A DNA stretch of 40,146 nt. Origin: Actinokineospora xionganensis. GTDB taxonomy: Bacteria; Actinomycetota; Actinomycetes; Mycobacteriales; Pseudonocardiaceae. The notes under the pieces are model-generated. The model was not told the DNA's origin, made no database searches, and saw only the letters and a program-made list of their open reading frames with translations. The first letter of the stretch is position 1. Each line of letters begins with the position of its first letter. Made by a program: the position numbers and the translations under genes. The DNA is taken from positions 1 to 40,146 of the forward strand of contig NZ_JABVED010000031.1 of assembly GCF_014323725.1 (NCBI RefSeq). The letters are read 5' to 3'. Shown here one piece after another: positions 33,367 through 40,146 of the stretch.

Positions 33367-34683
33367 TCAGGACTTGTCGTCGTCCTTGTCGCTGTTGTCG
33401 CCCTTGTCGGTGGCGTCCGGTGTCTGTTCCAGTTTGGCGATCATGTCGTCGACGTCGGACTTCGTACCCAGGCGTTCGGCGAAGTCCATGGGGTCGTCGA
33501 GGTCGTCCGCCGTGGGCATGAGGTCCGGGTGGCCCCAGAGGCCGTCGCGGGTTTCGATGCCGTGCTGGTCTGTGACCAGGCGCCAGAGGGCGGCGGCCGC
33601 GCGGAGTTTGCGGGGGCGCAGTTCCAGGCCGACGAGGGTGGCGAAGGTCTGTTCCGCCGGGCCGCCCGAGGCGCGGCGGCGGCGGAGGGTTTCGCGGAGG
33701 GCATCGGCGCCGGGGAGGCGGTCGGTGACGGCTTCGCCGACGACGATGTCGACCCAGCCCTCGACCAACGCCAAGAGGGTTTCCAGGCGGGCGAGAGCGG
33801 CCTTCTGCTCCGGGGTGGCCTGCGGTTCGAGCATGCCGGACTGCATGGCCTTCTCGATCGTCTCCGGGTTCGCCGGGTCGACCTGGCTCGCCAGCTCCTG
33901 CAGCGCGGTCGTGTCGACCTTGATGCCGTTGGCGAACTCCTCGACCGTCGCGAGCAGGCGCTGGCGCAGCCACGGGACGTGCGCGAACAGCCGCTGGTGG
34001 GCGGCCTCACGCGCGGCCAGGAACACCATGACCTCACTTGAGGGCCGCTCCAGGCCCTTGGTGAACTCCTCGATGTTCGCAGGCACCAGCGCGGCCGTGT
34101 TCGCCGGGCCCAGGGGCAGGCCGATGTCGGTGGAGGTCAGCACCTCGGACGCCAGCTGCGCCAGGGCGTTGCCCAGCTGCGAGCCGAACGCCATGCCGCC
34201 CATCTGGCCCACCATCGCCAGCAGCGGACCGGCCTGCTGCCGCGCCTCGTCCGGCAGGGCGTCGACCCAGGCGCCGGACATGCGGCGGGCCACCGGGTCG
34301 CACAGGCGTTGCCACGTCGGCAGGGTGTGCTCCACCCAGTCGCGCGGGGTCCACGCCCTGGTGACCGTCGCGCCCGCAGGCAGCGTGGTCACCGGGTCGA
34401 GCCACATCTCCGCGAGGTGCACGGCGTCGTCGACGGCGGTGCCGGAGGTCGACGGGGCGAAGCCCACCTGCCCGGCCAGCTTCTGCACGGCGATCTGCTT
34501 GGCGAGGTCGTAGTTGACCGGCCCGGCGGACGAGCCGGTCTGACTCAGCATCTGACCGAGCTGGCTGAGCATCTGGCCCAGCTGGTCGAACGGGTTCTCC
34601 GGACCGCCCTGGGCGTTCGGGTCCTTCTTCTTGTCCGGGTCATTGGGGTCCGGCATTCCGAAGCCGAACGGGAACTCGCTCAC
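33367..34683 (-). CDS. Zinc-dependent metalloprotease-like protein, DUF2342
   Basis: The 438-aa protein belongs to the actinobacterial DUF2342 family, classed as zinc-metalloprotease-like and formerly linked to F420 biosynthesis by name only. The N-terminus is Gly/Pro/Asp-rich with tandem GQMLSQLGQMLSQ. The core contains TPRDWVEHTLPTW, MGGMAFGSQLG and the metal-site-like AREAAHQRLF; the tail is very acidic (last 25 residues). The function is unproven. It is divergent from the YlbL-like gene, the same pairing as Rv3195 and Rv3194c in M. tuberculosis as I recall. The start has weak ribosome-binding signals (GAGG absent). Confidence 0.85.
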   Translation of the reverse strand: MSEFPFGFGMPDPNDPDKKKDPNAQGGPENPFDQLGQMLSQLGQMLSQTGSSAGPVNYDLAKQIAVQKLAGQVGFAPSTSGTAVDDAVHLAEMWLDPVTTLPAGATVTRAWTPRDWVEHTLPTWQRLCDPVARRMSGAWVDALPDEARQQAGPLLAMVGQMGGMAFGSQLGNALAQLASEVLTSTDIGLPLGPANTAALVPANIEEFTKGLERPSSEVMVFLAAREAAHQRLFAHVPWLRQRLLATVEEFANGIKVDTTALQELASQVDPANPETIEKAMQSGMLEPQATPEQKAALARLETLLALVEGWVDIVVGEAVTDRLPGADALRETLRRRRASGGPAEQTFATLVGLELRPRKLRAAAALWRLVTDQHGIETRDGLWGHPDLMPTADDLDDPMDFAERLGTKSDVDDMIAKLEQTPDATDKGDNSDKDDDKS

Positions 34684-34837
34684 GCGGCCACCTCACAAGT
34701 TTGGTGGCTCCACTCGCGAAGGCACTGTGACATTGATTCGCTCGCAAGCTCGTTCATGGCGTCCACGGTACGCGGCTGAGCCGTTCTCGCGATGTCAGGT
34801 GATCCGCCCAGGGCGAACGCACGTACTCTGTCGATCC

Positions 34838-35938
34838 GTGAGCACGCCACCGGACGCCCCCGCAGCGCACACGCCGCCGATCGGTCCCACCGAGGGCTGG
34901 AACCTGACCCGGCGGGGCTGGACTGTGTTGACCAGTTCGCTGCTGGTCATGGGCCTGCTGGTGCTCGGGCTGTTCGTGCCCGTGCCGTATGTCTCCCTCG
35001 GTCCCGGCCCCACCTACGACACCCTCGGCGACGTCGAAGGGGTGCAGGTGGTGAGCGTCAACGGCACCGAGACGTTCCCGACCAGCGGCCAGCTGCGGAT
35101 GACCACGGTGTCCGTGCAGGACGACGTCAGCATGTTCGAGGCGGTCGCCCGGTGGGTCAGCGGCCGCTACGCGCTCGCCCCGCGCGAGGAGTACTTCAAG
35201 CCCGGTGTGACCGAGGAGGAAGTGCAGGAGCAGAACAGCAAGCTGTTCCAGGACTCGCAGAGCAACGCCGAGATCGCGGCGCTGCGGTACCTCAAGTACC
35301 CGATGAAGGTCATCGCCCAGTCGATCACCTCCGGCGCACCCGCCGACAAGGTGCTGGTCCCGGGCGACCGGCTGCTGGTGGTCAACGGCAAGCCGATCAC
35401 CGCCGCCGAGGATGTCCGCGCCGCACTGGCCGGGACCGCGCCGGGGCAGGCCGTTGCGGTCACCTTCCAGCGGGAGGGCCAGGAGAAGTCCGGCACGATC
35501 ACGCTGGGCAAGGCTACCGACTTCGGCGCCACGGACCGGCCCGAGGGGTTCATGGGCCTGGAGTCCGGCGAGCGCCCCGACGTCACGTTCAAGACCTCGA
35601 TCACGCTGGCCGACGTCGGCGGCCCGTCCGCGGGGCTGATGTTCGCGCTGGCCATCGTCGACCGGCTCACCCCCGGCGACATCGGCGACGGCGCCGTGAT
35701 CGCGGGCACGGGGGAGATCACCGCGCAGGGCAAGGTCGACGCCATCGGCGGCATCCCGTTCAAGATGATCTCCGCCCACGAGGCAGGCGCCACGACGTTC
35801 CTCGTCCCCGCCGACAACTGCGCCGAGGCCAAGGAGAACGCCCCCGACGGCCTGCGGTTGGTGAAGGTCGAGAACCTCGAAGGCGCCGTACAGGCCCTCG
35901 ACGCCCTCAAGGCCAAGAGGGAAGCCCCCACCTGCTAG
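34838..35938 (+). CDS. PDZ-domain Lon-like serine protease (YlbL-type)
   Basis: The 366-aa protein is membrane-anchored, with one N-terminal transmembrane helix (about 25-50: TVLTSSLLVMGLLVLGLFV). An extracytoplasmic PDZ domain follows (about 160-240: SGAPADKVLVPGDRLLVVNG), then a Lon-type protease domain with the catalytic Ser264 in VGGPSAGLMF and Lys309 in GGIPFKMI, the normal Ser-Lys spacing. YlbL relatives degrade secreted or membrane regulators; the target here is unknown. GTG 34838 begins the conserved cytoplasmic tail; the frame upstream overlaps the divergent DUF2342 gene. A DnaA-box-like sequence begins directly after the stop. Confidence 0.92.
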   Translation: MSTPPDAPAAHTPPIGPTEGWNLTRRGWTVLTSSLLVMGLLVLGLFVPVPYVSLGPGPTYDTLGDVEGVQVVSVNGTETFPTSGQLRMTTVSVQDDVSMFEAVARWVSGRYALAPREEYFKPGVTEEEVQEQNSKLFQDSQSNAEIAALRYLKYPMKVIAQSITSGAPADKVLVPGDRLLVVNGKPITAAEDVRAALAGTAPGQAVAVTFQREGQEKSGTITLGKATDFGATDRPEGFMGLESGERPDVTFKTSITLADVGGPSAGLMFALAIVDRLTPGDIGDGAVIAGTGEITAQGKVDAIGGIPFKMISAHEAGATTFLVPADNCAEAKENAPDGLRLVKVENLEGAVQALDALKAKREAPTC

Positions 35939-35967
35939 TTGTCCACATCGCGGACCACTTATCCACA
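35939..35967 (+). other. Pair of DnaA-box-like sequences
   Basis: TTGTCCACA (35939-35947, the actinobacterial consensus) and TTATCCACA (35959-35967) lie in the same orientation 20 bp apart, directly after the YlbL-like gene. They may titrate DnaA or mark a DnaA-regulated site. The rest of the 443-base gap to 36381 holds a weak hairpin and short CCGCCAC repeats but no gene that I can see. Confidence 0.45.
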
Positions 35968-36026
35968 GCCCACCCGCAAACCGGCTCGCGCCGCCTCGGC
36001 GCCGATAGACTGGCCAAGGGACGACC

Positions 36027-36046
36027 CCCCCAGGGACGGGTGGGGG
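36027..36046. terminator. Weak terminator-like hairpin
   Basis: A 6-bp GC stem (36027-36032 with 36041-36046) is followed by CTGTTT, about 90 nt after the YlbL-like gene. It is a modest candidate for ending that transcript. Confidence 0.35.
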
Positions 36047-36381
36047 CTGTTTGGTGGGGCTGTGCGGCGCGAATTTTCGTGATCGCTCGAGGTGCGTCAG
36101 TAGGGCGGCGGTCGGGATGACGGCCGAGATTTGGCTCCGCTGGTCGCACGGCTGGTTAGAGGGTCGGGGTCGTGTGGGGGCAGCTGGGATCGGCACCACA
36201 GCATCGATGGGCAGGTGAGACCGCCACCTGGGACGCCCTGGGCCGTAGCCGCGGAATCCTCGAACACCTAGACCGCCACGGCGGGATTCCCGGACGGCGA
36301 GGCCGCCACCCGGAATGAAGGTTTGGGGTGCGGTCAGCCGTGTCCCGTGGTTCGACCAGGTCTCCGTGGAGACGGTCGAAT

Positions 36382-36903
36382 CTAGTCGCGAAGGGTGTCG
36401 AGCAGGGCGGCCGTCAGGTTCGGGGCCAGCTCCTTGTGCTCGATGACCTCGTCGGTCTCCCCGTCGGCGCTGCGCAGACGGAGCACGCAGGCGATGGTGC
36501 CGTCGCGCAGGGCGGCGGCGACCAGGCGGGCCTCGCGGGCCTGGGGGTGCGACGCCGCGATGCGTTCCAGGGAGTCCGCGTCTTCGGGGAGGTCGGCCTC
36601 CGCCTCGGGCGGCAGCATCACGATCTCCTGGGCGAGCGCACAGCCGTGGACCGCCTCCGGCCACATGATCGCGGCCAGCGCCACGCCCAGGTCCTCGTCC
36701 GACAGCGCCTCCTGGGCGACCGGGGTCAGCGCCGCGTCCGGGTCGATCTGGCCGACCAGGTCGGGCTGCTCGCGCAGCAGGTGGGCGGTCGGGACCAGCG
36801 CGAACAGTTGAGGCGCCTGGTCCCAGCCGCCGGAGGCCACGAAGTCCTCGACCTCACGGGTGATGGCGGACAGGTCACCGGCAATAGGCATGCTCACCGA
36901 CAC
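36382..36903 (-). CDS. PPA1309 family protein
   Basis: The 173-aa protein matches the actinobacterial PPA1309 family of unknown function. It is acidic and mostly helical, with the conserved stretches WDQAPQLFALVPTAHLL and MWPEAVHGCALAQE, and a final strand IACVLRLRS. It is probably cytoplasmic. In many actinobacteria it lies between the YlbL-like protease and UPF0182 genes, as here. The start is GTG 36903, with GTG 36897 and ATG 36891 as alternatives. It is divergent from the UPF0182 gene with 164 bp between them. Confidence 0.85.
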   Translation of the reverse strand: MSVSMPIAGDLSAITREVEDFVASGGWDQAPQLFALVPTAHLLREQPDLVGQIDPDAALTPVAQEALSDEDLGVALAAIMWPEAVHGCALAQEIVMLPPEAEADLPEDADSLERIAASHPQAREARLVAAALRDGTIACVLRLRSADGETDEVIEHKELAPNLTAALLDTLRD

Positions 36904-36968
36904 ATGGTCGCATCCCGTTCACCCGATCCGGCACCGGCGGGCTCGGTCATCCACACAATTCGGACACC

Positions 36969-36997
36969 TTCACGGGAACCTGAGGCGTCCCTAATAG
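36969..36997 (+). promoter_or_regulatory. Promoter of the UPF0182 gene
   Basis: TTCACG, a 17-nt spacer and TAATAG form a plausible primary-sigma promoter 70 nt upstream of the GTG start at 37068. Confidence 0.5.
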
Positions 36998-37067
36998 AGT
37001 TGAACAATCAGGACGGGTCTCGACTTCCGCCCACAAGTTCTCAGCAAGCGACTCTGGAGCGTGCCAA

Positions 37068-40046
37068 GTGGCCACTCGGCCCCCGATCGGCCTGCCGAAG
37101 CTGTCCCGGCGCAGCCGGATATTGCTCGTCATCGGTTCGATTTTCCTGCTCTTCCTACTGGTCGGATCGCGGCTGCTCAGCACCTATGTGAACTGGCTGT
37201 GGTTCGGCGAGGTCGGCTTCCGGTCGGTGTTCACCACCATGATCTGGACCCGCCTCGCCTTGTTCCTCGCCGTGGGGGCCCTGGTCGGCGGCCTGTTGGC
37301 GCTGAGCCTGTGGGTCGCCTATCGCTCGCGGCCGGTGTTCGTGCCGGTCTCCAGCGCCGACGACCCGCTCGCGCGCTATCGCTCGACCATCGTGCAGCGC
37401 GTCCGGCTCTTCGGCATCGGCGTCCCGGTCCTGATCGGTCTCATCGCGGGCTCCGCGGCGCAGAACGACTGGCAGCTCGTGCAGCTGATGTTCAACGGCA
37501 CCGAGTTCGGCATCACCGACCCGCAGTTCGGCAAGGACCTGGGCTTCTACGCCTTCACCCTGCCGTTCATCACCTGGCTGATCAGCTGGCTGTTCGTGGC
37601 GGTGGCGCTGGCCTTCTTCGGCTCACTCGTCATCCACTACATCTTCGGCGGCATCCGCCTCGCCGGTAAGGGTGGCCAGCTCGCCGCCCCCGCGCGCGTG
37701 CAGCTGTCGATCATCGCGGGCGTGTTCGTCTTGATCTACGCGGCGGACTACTTCTTCGAGCGCTACGAGCTGCTGTTCTCGTCGCGCAACGCCTTGTTCA
37801 GCGGCGCGACGTACACCGACCTCAACGCGGTGCTGCCCGCCAAGCTGATCCTGATGTTCATCGCGGCGTTCTGCGCGGTGGCGTTCTTCGCCGGCGCGTT
37901 CCTGCGCAACCTGCAGCTTCCCGCCATCGCGACCGCGCTGCTCGTGCTGTCGAGCATCCTGGTCGGCGCCGCGTGGCCCGCGGTCGTGCAGCAGTTCTCG
38001 GTGCGTCCGAACGAGAACGCCAAAGAGGCGATGTCGATCCAGCGCAACATCGAGGCCACCCGAGCCGCGTTCGGGTTGACGCCGGACAAGGTGGTCACGG
38101 AGGACTACGCAGGCAGCACGACGGCGTCGTCCACCCAGATCCGCGGCGAGCAGAGCAGCATCAACACGATCTCCAACGTGCGCCTGCTCGACCCGAACAT
38201 CCTCGCGCCGACGTTCACCCAGCGCGAGGGCCGGGAGAACTTCTACGGCTTCCCGGAGAAGCTCGACGTCGACCGCTACACCATCGACGGCAAGACGCAG
38301 GACTACATCGTCGCCGCCCGCGAGATCAAGACGTCCGGCCTCACCGAGACCCAGGGCGGCTGGATCAACCGGCACATGGTGTTCACCCACGGCAACGGTT
38401 TCGTCGCCGCGCCGGCGAACACGGTCAACTCGGCCATCGAGGACTCCAGTGACCAGGGTGGCTTCCCGATCTTCAAGGTGAGCGACCTGGCCACCAAGGG
38501 ACCCATCAAGGTCGACCAGCCGCGCATCTACTTCGGCGAGCTCGCCACCGACCCGTACGCGATCGTCGGCGGCAAGAACGGCGACACGCCGATGGAGTAC
38601 GACACCCCCACGAGCACGGTGTCCTACGAGGGCAAGGGTGGTGTGCCGATCGACAGCCTGTTCAACAAGCTGATCTTCACGATGCACCACGCCGAGCGCA
38701 ACATCCTGTTCTCGTCGCAGATCGGCGAGGGCGCGAAGATCATGTACAACCGCAACCCGCGTGACCGCGTCAGCAAGGTCGCGCCGTGGCTGACCCTCGA
38801 CGGCGACCCGTACCCCGCCGTCGTCAACGGCAAGATCACCTGGATCGTCGACGGCTACACCACGCTCGAGAACTACCCGTACGCGCAGCGCACCCAGCTC
38901 GGCGAGGCCACCACGGACTCCCTGAGCGGCGTCGTCCGGCAGGACAACCGGACGATCAGCTACATCCGCAACTCCGTCAAGGCGACTGTGGACGCCTACG
39001 ACGGAACGGTGTCGCTGTACGCGATCGACGAGCAGGATCCGGTGCTCAAGGCGTGGCAGAACGTCTTCCCCGGCACGGTGAAGCCGAAGTCCGAGATCTC
39101 CAAGGAACTGAGCGAGCACTTCCGCTACCCGGAGGACCTGTTCAAGGTTCAGCGTGAGCTGCTCTCGAAGTACCACGTGTCCGACGCGGTCGAGTTCTTC
39201 TCGCAGAAGACCTTCTGGAACGTCCCGACGGACCCGACCGAGGACGCCAACGGCGCCGCCGCGAAGCAGCCGCCGTACTACGTCCTCGCGCAGGCGCCCG
39301 GCCAGACGAAGAACACCTTCCAGATCACCAGTGCGCTGACCCTGTTGAACCGGCAGTTCCTGGCGTCCTGGGTGTCGGTCTCATCCGATCCTGAGGACTA
39401 CGGCAGGATCCGCGTCCTGCGCCTGCCGACGACCGGCGCGTCCCAAGTAGAGGGTCCGGGGCAGGTGCAGAACCGGTTCCAGACCACACCGGAAGTCACC
39501 GAGAACCGCACGCTGTTCAACAACCCGAGCGTCCGGGTCAGATTCGGCAACCTGCTGACACTGCCCGTCGCCGGTGGGTTGCTCTACGTGGAACCGATCT
39601 ACATCCAGCGCACTGACGCCAACTCGTTCCCGCAGCTGGCCCGTGTGCTTGTGTCGTTCGGCAACAAGGTCGGGTTCGCCCCGACCATCAACGAGGCGCT
39701 CGACGAGGTGTTCGGCGCCGGAACCGGCGACACGGCCACCAACCCGGGGACCAACCAGCCGCCGCCGACGACGCAGCCGGGCACGACGCAGCCACCCACC
39801 ACCGGTGGCGGCAGTGGCTCGGCCGAGATGGACCAGGCGGTCCAGGCTCTCAACGCGGCCATCACGCACCTGCGTGAAGCCCAGAAGTCGGGCAACTTCG
39901 CCGAGCAGGGCAAGGCCCTGGCCGAGCTGGACGCCGCCACGAAGAAGTACGACGAGGCGAAAGCCAAGCAGGGGCAGGGATCGCAGCCCCCGTCCTCGCC
40001 TGGCGCCGCACCGTCGCCGACCCCGCCGCCCACCGGCGGCGGGTGA
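37068..40046 (+). CDS. UPF0182 family membrane protein
   Basis: The 992-aa protein is a member of the large UPF0182 family. Seven N-terminal transmembrane helices fall within about residues 18-308 (LLVIGSIFLLFLLVGS is the first and LLVLSSILVGAAW is in the last). A big extracytoplasmic domain of about 560 residues follows, then a Pro/Thr/Gly-rich linker (about 890-920), a short helical repeat (EMDQAVQALNAAITHLREAQ) and a Pro-rich tail. The function is unknown; it is conserved beside the YlbL-like protease in actinobacteria. It starts at GTG 37068, 8 nt after GGAG. No frameshift is seen over the full length. Confidence 0.93.
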   Translation: MATRPPIGLPKLSRRSRILLVIGSIFLLFLLVGSRLLSTYVNWLWFGEVGFRSVFTTMIWTRLALFLAVGALVGGLLALSLWVAYRSRPVFVPVSSADDPLARYRSTIVQRVRLFGIGVPVLIGLIAGSAAQNDWQLVQLMFNGTEFGITDPQFGKDLGFYAFTLPFITWLISWLFVAVALAFFGSLVIHYIFGGIRLAGKGGQLAAPARVQLSIIAGVFVLIYAADYFFERYELLFSSRNALFSGATYTDLNAVLPAKLILMFIAAFCAVAFFAGAFLRNLQLPAIATALLVLSSILVGAAWPAVVQQFSVRPNENAKEAMSIQRNIEATRAAFGLTPDKVVTEDYAGSTTASSTQIRGEQSSINTISNVRLLDPNILAPTFTQREGRENFYGFPEKLDVDRYTIDGKTQDYIVAAREIKTSGLTETQGGWINRHMVFTHGNGFVAAPANTVNSAIEDSSDQGGFPIFKVSDLATKGPIKVDQPRIYFGELATDPYAIVGGKNGDTPMEYDTPTSTVSYEGKGGVPIDSLFNKLIFTMHHAERNILFSSQIGEGAKIMYNRNPRDRVSKVAPWLTLDGDPYPAVVNGKITWIVDGYTTLENYPYAQRTQLGEATTDSLSGVVRQDNRTISYIRNSVKATVDAYDGTVSLYAIDEQDPVLKAWQNVFPGTVKPKSEISKELSEHFRYPEDLFKVQRELLSKYHVSDAVEFFSQKTFWNVPTDPTEDANGAAAKQPPYYVLAQAPGQTKNTFQITSALTLLNRQFLASWVSVSSDPEDYGRIRVLRLPTTGASQVEGPGQVQNRFQTTPEVTENRTLFNNPSVRVRFGNLLTLPVAGGLLYVEPIYIQRTDANSFPQLARVLVSFGNKVGFAPTINEALDEVFGAGTGDTATNPGTNQPPPTTQPGTTQPPTTGGGSGSAEMDQAVQALNAAITHLREAQKSGNFAEQGKALAELDAATKKYDEAKAKQGQGSQPPSSPGAAPSPTPPPTGGG

Positions 40047-40072
40047 TCCCGATCACCGACAGGGCACCTGAT

Positions 40073-40102
40073 TTGCACCTCTCCATAACCCCCGCGTACA
40101 GT
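40073..40102 (+). promoter_or_regulatory. Promoter of the initiator tRNA gene
   Basis: TTGCAC, an 18-nt spacer and TACAGT lie 12 nt before the tRNA 5' end, as expected for a strong primary-sigma tRNA promoter. Confidence 0.65.
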
Positions 40103-40114
40103 TCCACTTACCGA

Positions 40115-40146
40115 CGCGGGGTGGAGCAGCTCGGTAGCTCGCTGGG
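40115..40146 (+). tRNA. Initiator tRNA-fMet, 5' end (partial)
   Basis: The last 32 bases are the acceptor strand, D-arm (GGAGCAGCTCGGTAGCTC) and first anticodon-stem bases GCTGGG of a bacterial initiator tRNA. The C at position 1 followed by GCGGGG, and the GGG run of the anticodon stem, are typical of tRNA-fMet. The window ends before the anticodon, so the identity is inferred from the 5' half. Confidence 0.85.

Noticed and set aside
36219..36309. Three short CCGCCAC-containing repeats
   Set aside because: Only about 9-10 bp match, with irregular spacing (52 and 30 nt); this is expected by chance in GC-rich DNA and no CRISPR-like regularity is seen.
37623..39176. Long minus-strand open frame opposite UPF0182
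   Set aside because: A high-GC antisense artefact; the plus-strand protein is full length and family-typical.
40022..40043. 9-bp hairpin at the very end of the UPF0182 gene
   Set aside because: It is produced by the PPTGGG codons of the Pro/Gly-rich tail and has no T-tract, so it is not called a terminator.

Overview
The window is chromosomal DNA from a high-GC actinobacterium. Several features together point to the Pseudonocardiaceae or a close relative: a WhiB7/UvrD2/ABC1-kinase neighbourhood, GlnE paired with a GSI-beta glutamine synthetase, a DUF742 protein, an AfsR/SARP regulator, DUF4191, PPA1309, UPF0182 and DUF2342 families, and frequent GTG starts. It begins in the last bases of a 5S rRNA gene with a strong rRNA-operon terminator, and it ends in the first bases of an initiator tRNA gene.

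Layout. 1-5400: 5S rRNA end, GNAT acetyltransferase, class I glutamine amidotransferase, glnE and a hotdog thioesterase. 5416-6501 (minus): P-loop NTPase. 6757-17680: a lower-GC island of about 10.9 kb, bounded by a 15-bp direct repeat that corresponds to the last codons and stop of glnA. The island carries a decayed IS21 istA and a tightly packed minus-strand operon: a 100-aa protein, a PLD-like/SNF2 helicase, a DUF4391 protein, a type III-like adenine methyltransferase (Mod) and a type III-like restriction helicase-nuclease (Res). 17668-19092 (minus): glnA behind a GlnR-type operator. 19328-21440: RDD protein, GNAT protein and DUF4191 protein. 21505-24666: uvrD2, then whiB7 with its own promoter, uORF, attenuator and a coupled 71-aa gene. 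24719-31410: a SigJ-like pseudogene, DUF742 protein, methyltransferase, zinc-ribbon protein, ABC1/UbiB kinase, C-terminally broken SARP regulator and a secreted six-cysteine protein. 31562-40046: a housekeeping cluster (ThiF/TOMM-like protein, YgjP-type metallopeptidase, DUF2342 protease family, YlbL-like PDZ-Lon protease, PPA1309 protein, UPF0182 membrane protein), much of which resembles the Rv3193c-Rv3198c region of M. tuberculosis as I recall it.

How the genes work together. GlnE adenylylates the conserved tyrosine of GlnA, and GlnA is preceded by a four-half-site GlnR operator, so both levels of nitrogen control are visible. The island has separated glnA from what looks like its original terminator, now stranded at 6699-6737 next to the other copy of the repeat. 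whiB7 shows an AT-rich autoregulatory promoter, a 74-codon uORF and a rho-independent terminator before the gene, the arrangement used to sense ribosome inhibition in relatives.

The best candidate for an under-described system is the island operon. It combines a complete type III-like Mod/Res pair with a second large helicase, a DUF4391 protein and an unrecognised 100-aa protein. Stop/start contacts or gaps of no more than 4 nt link all five genes, which suggests one defence machine rather than a simple R-M pair. All function statements come from reading motifs; no database search was run.
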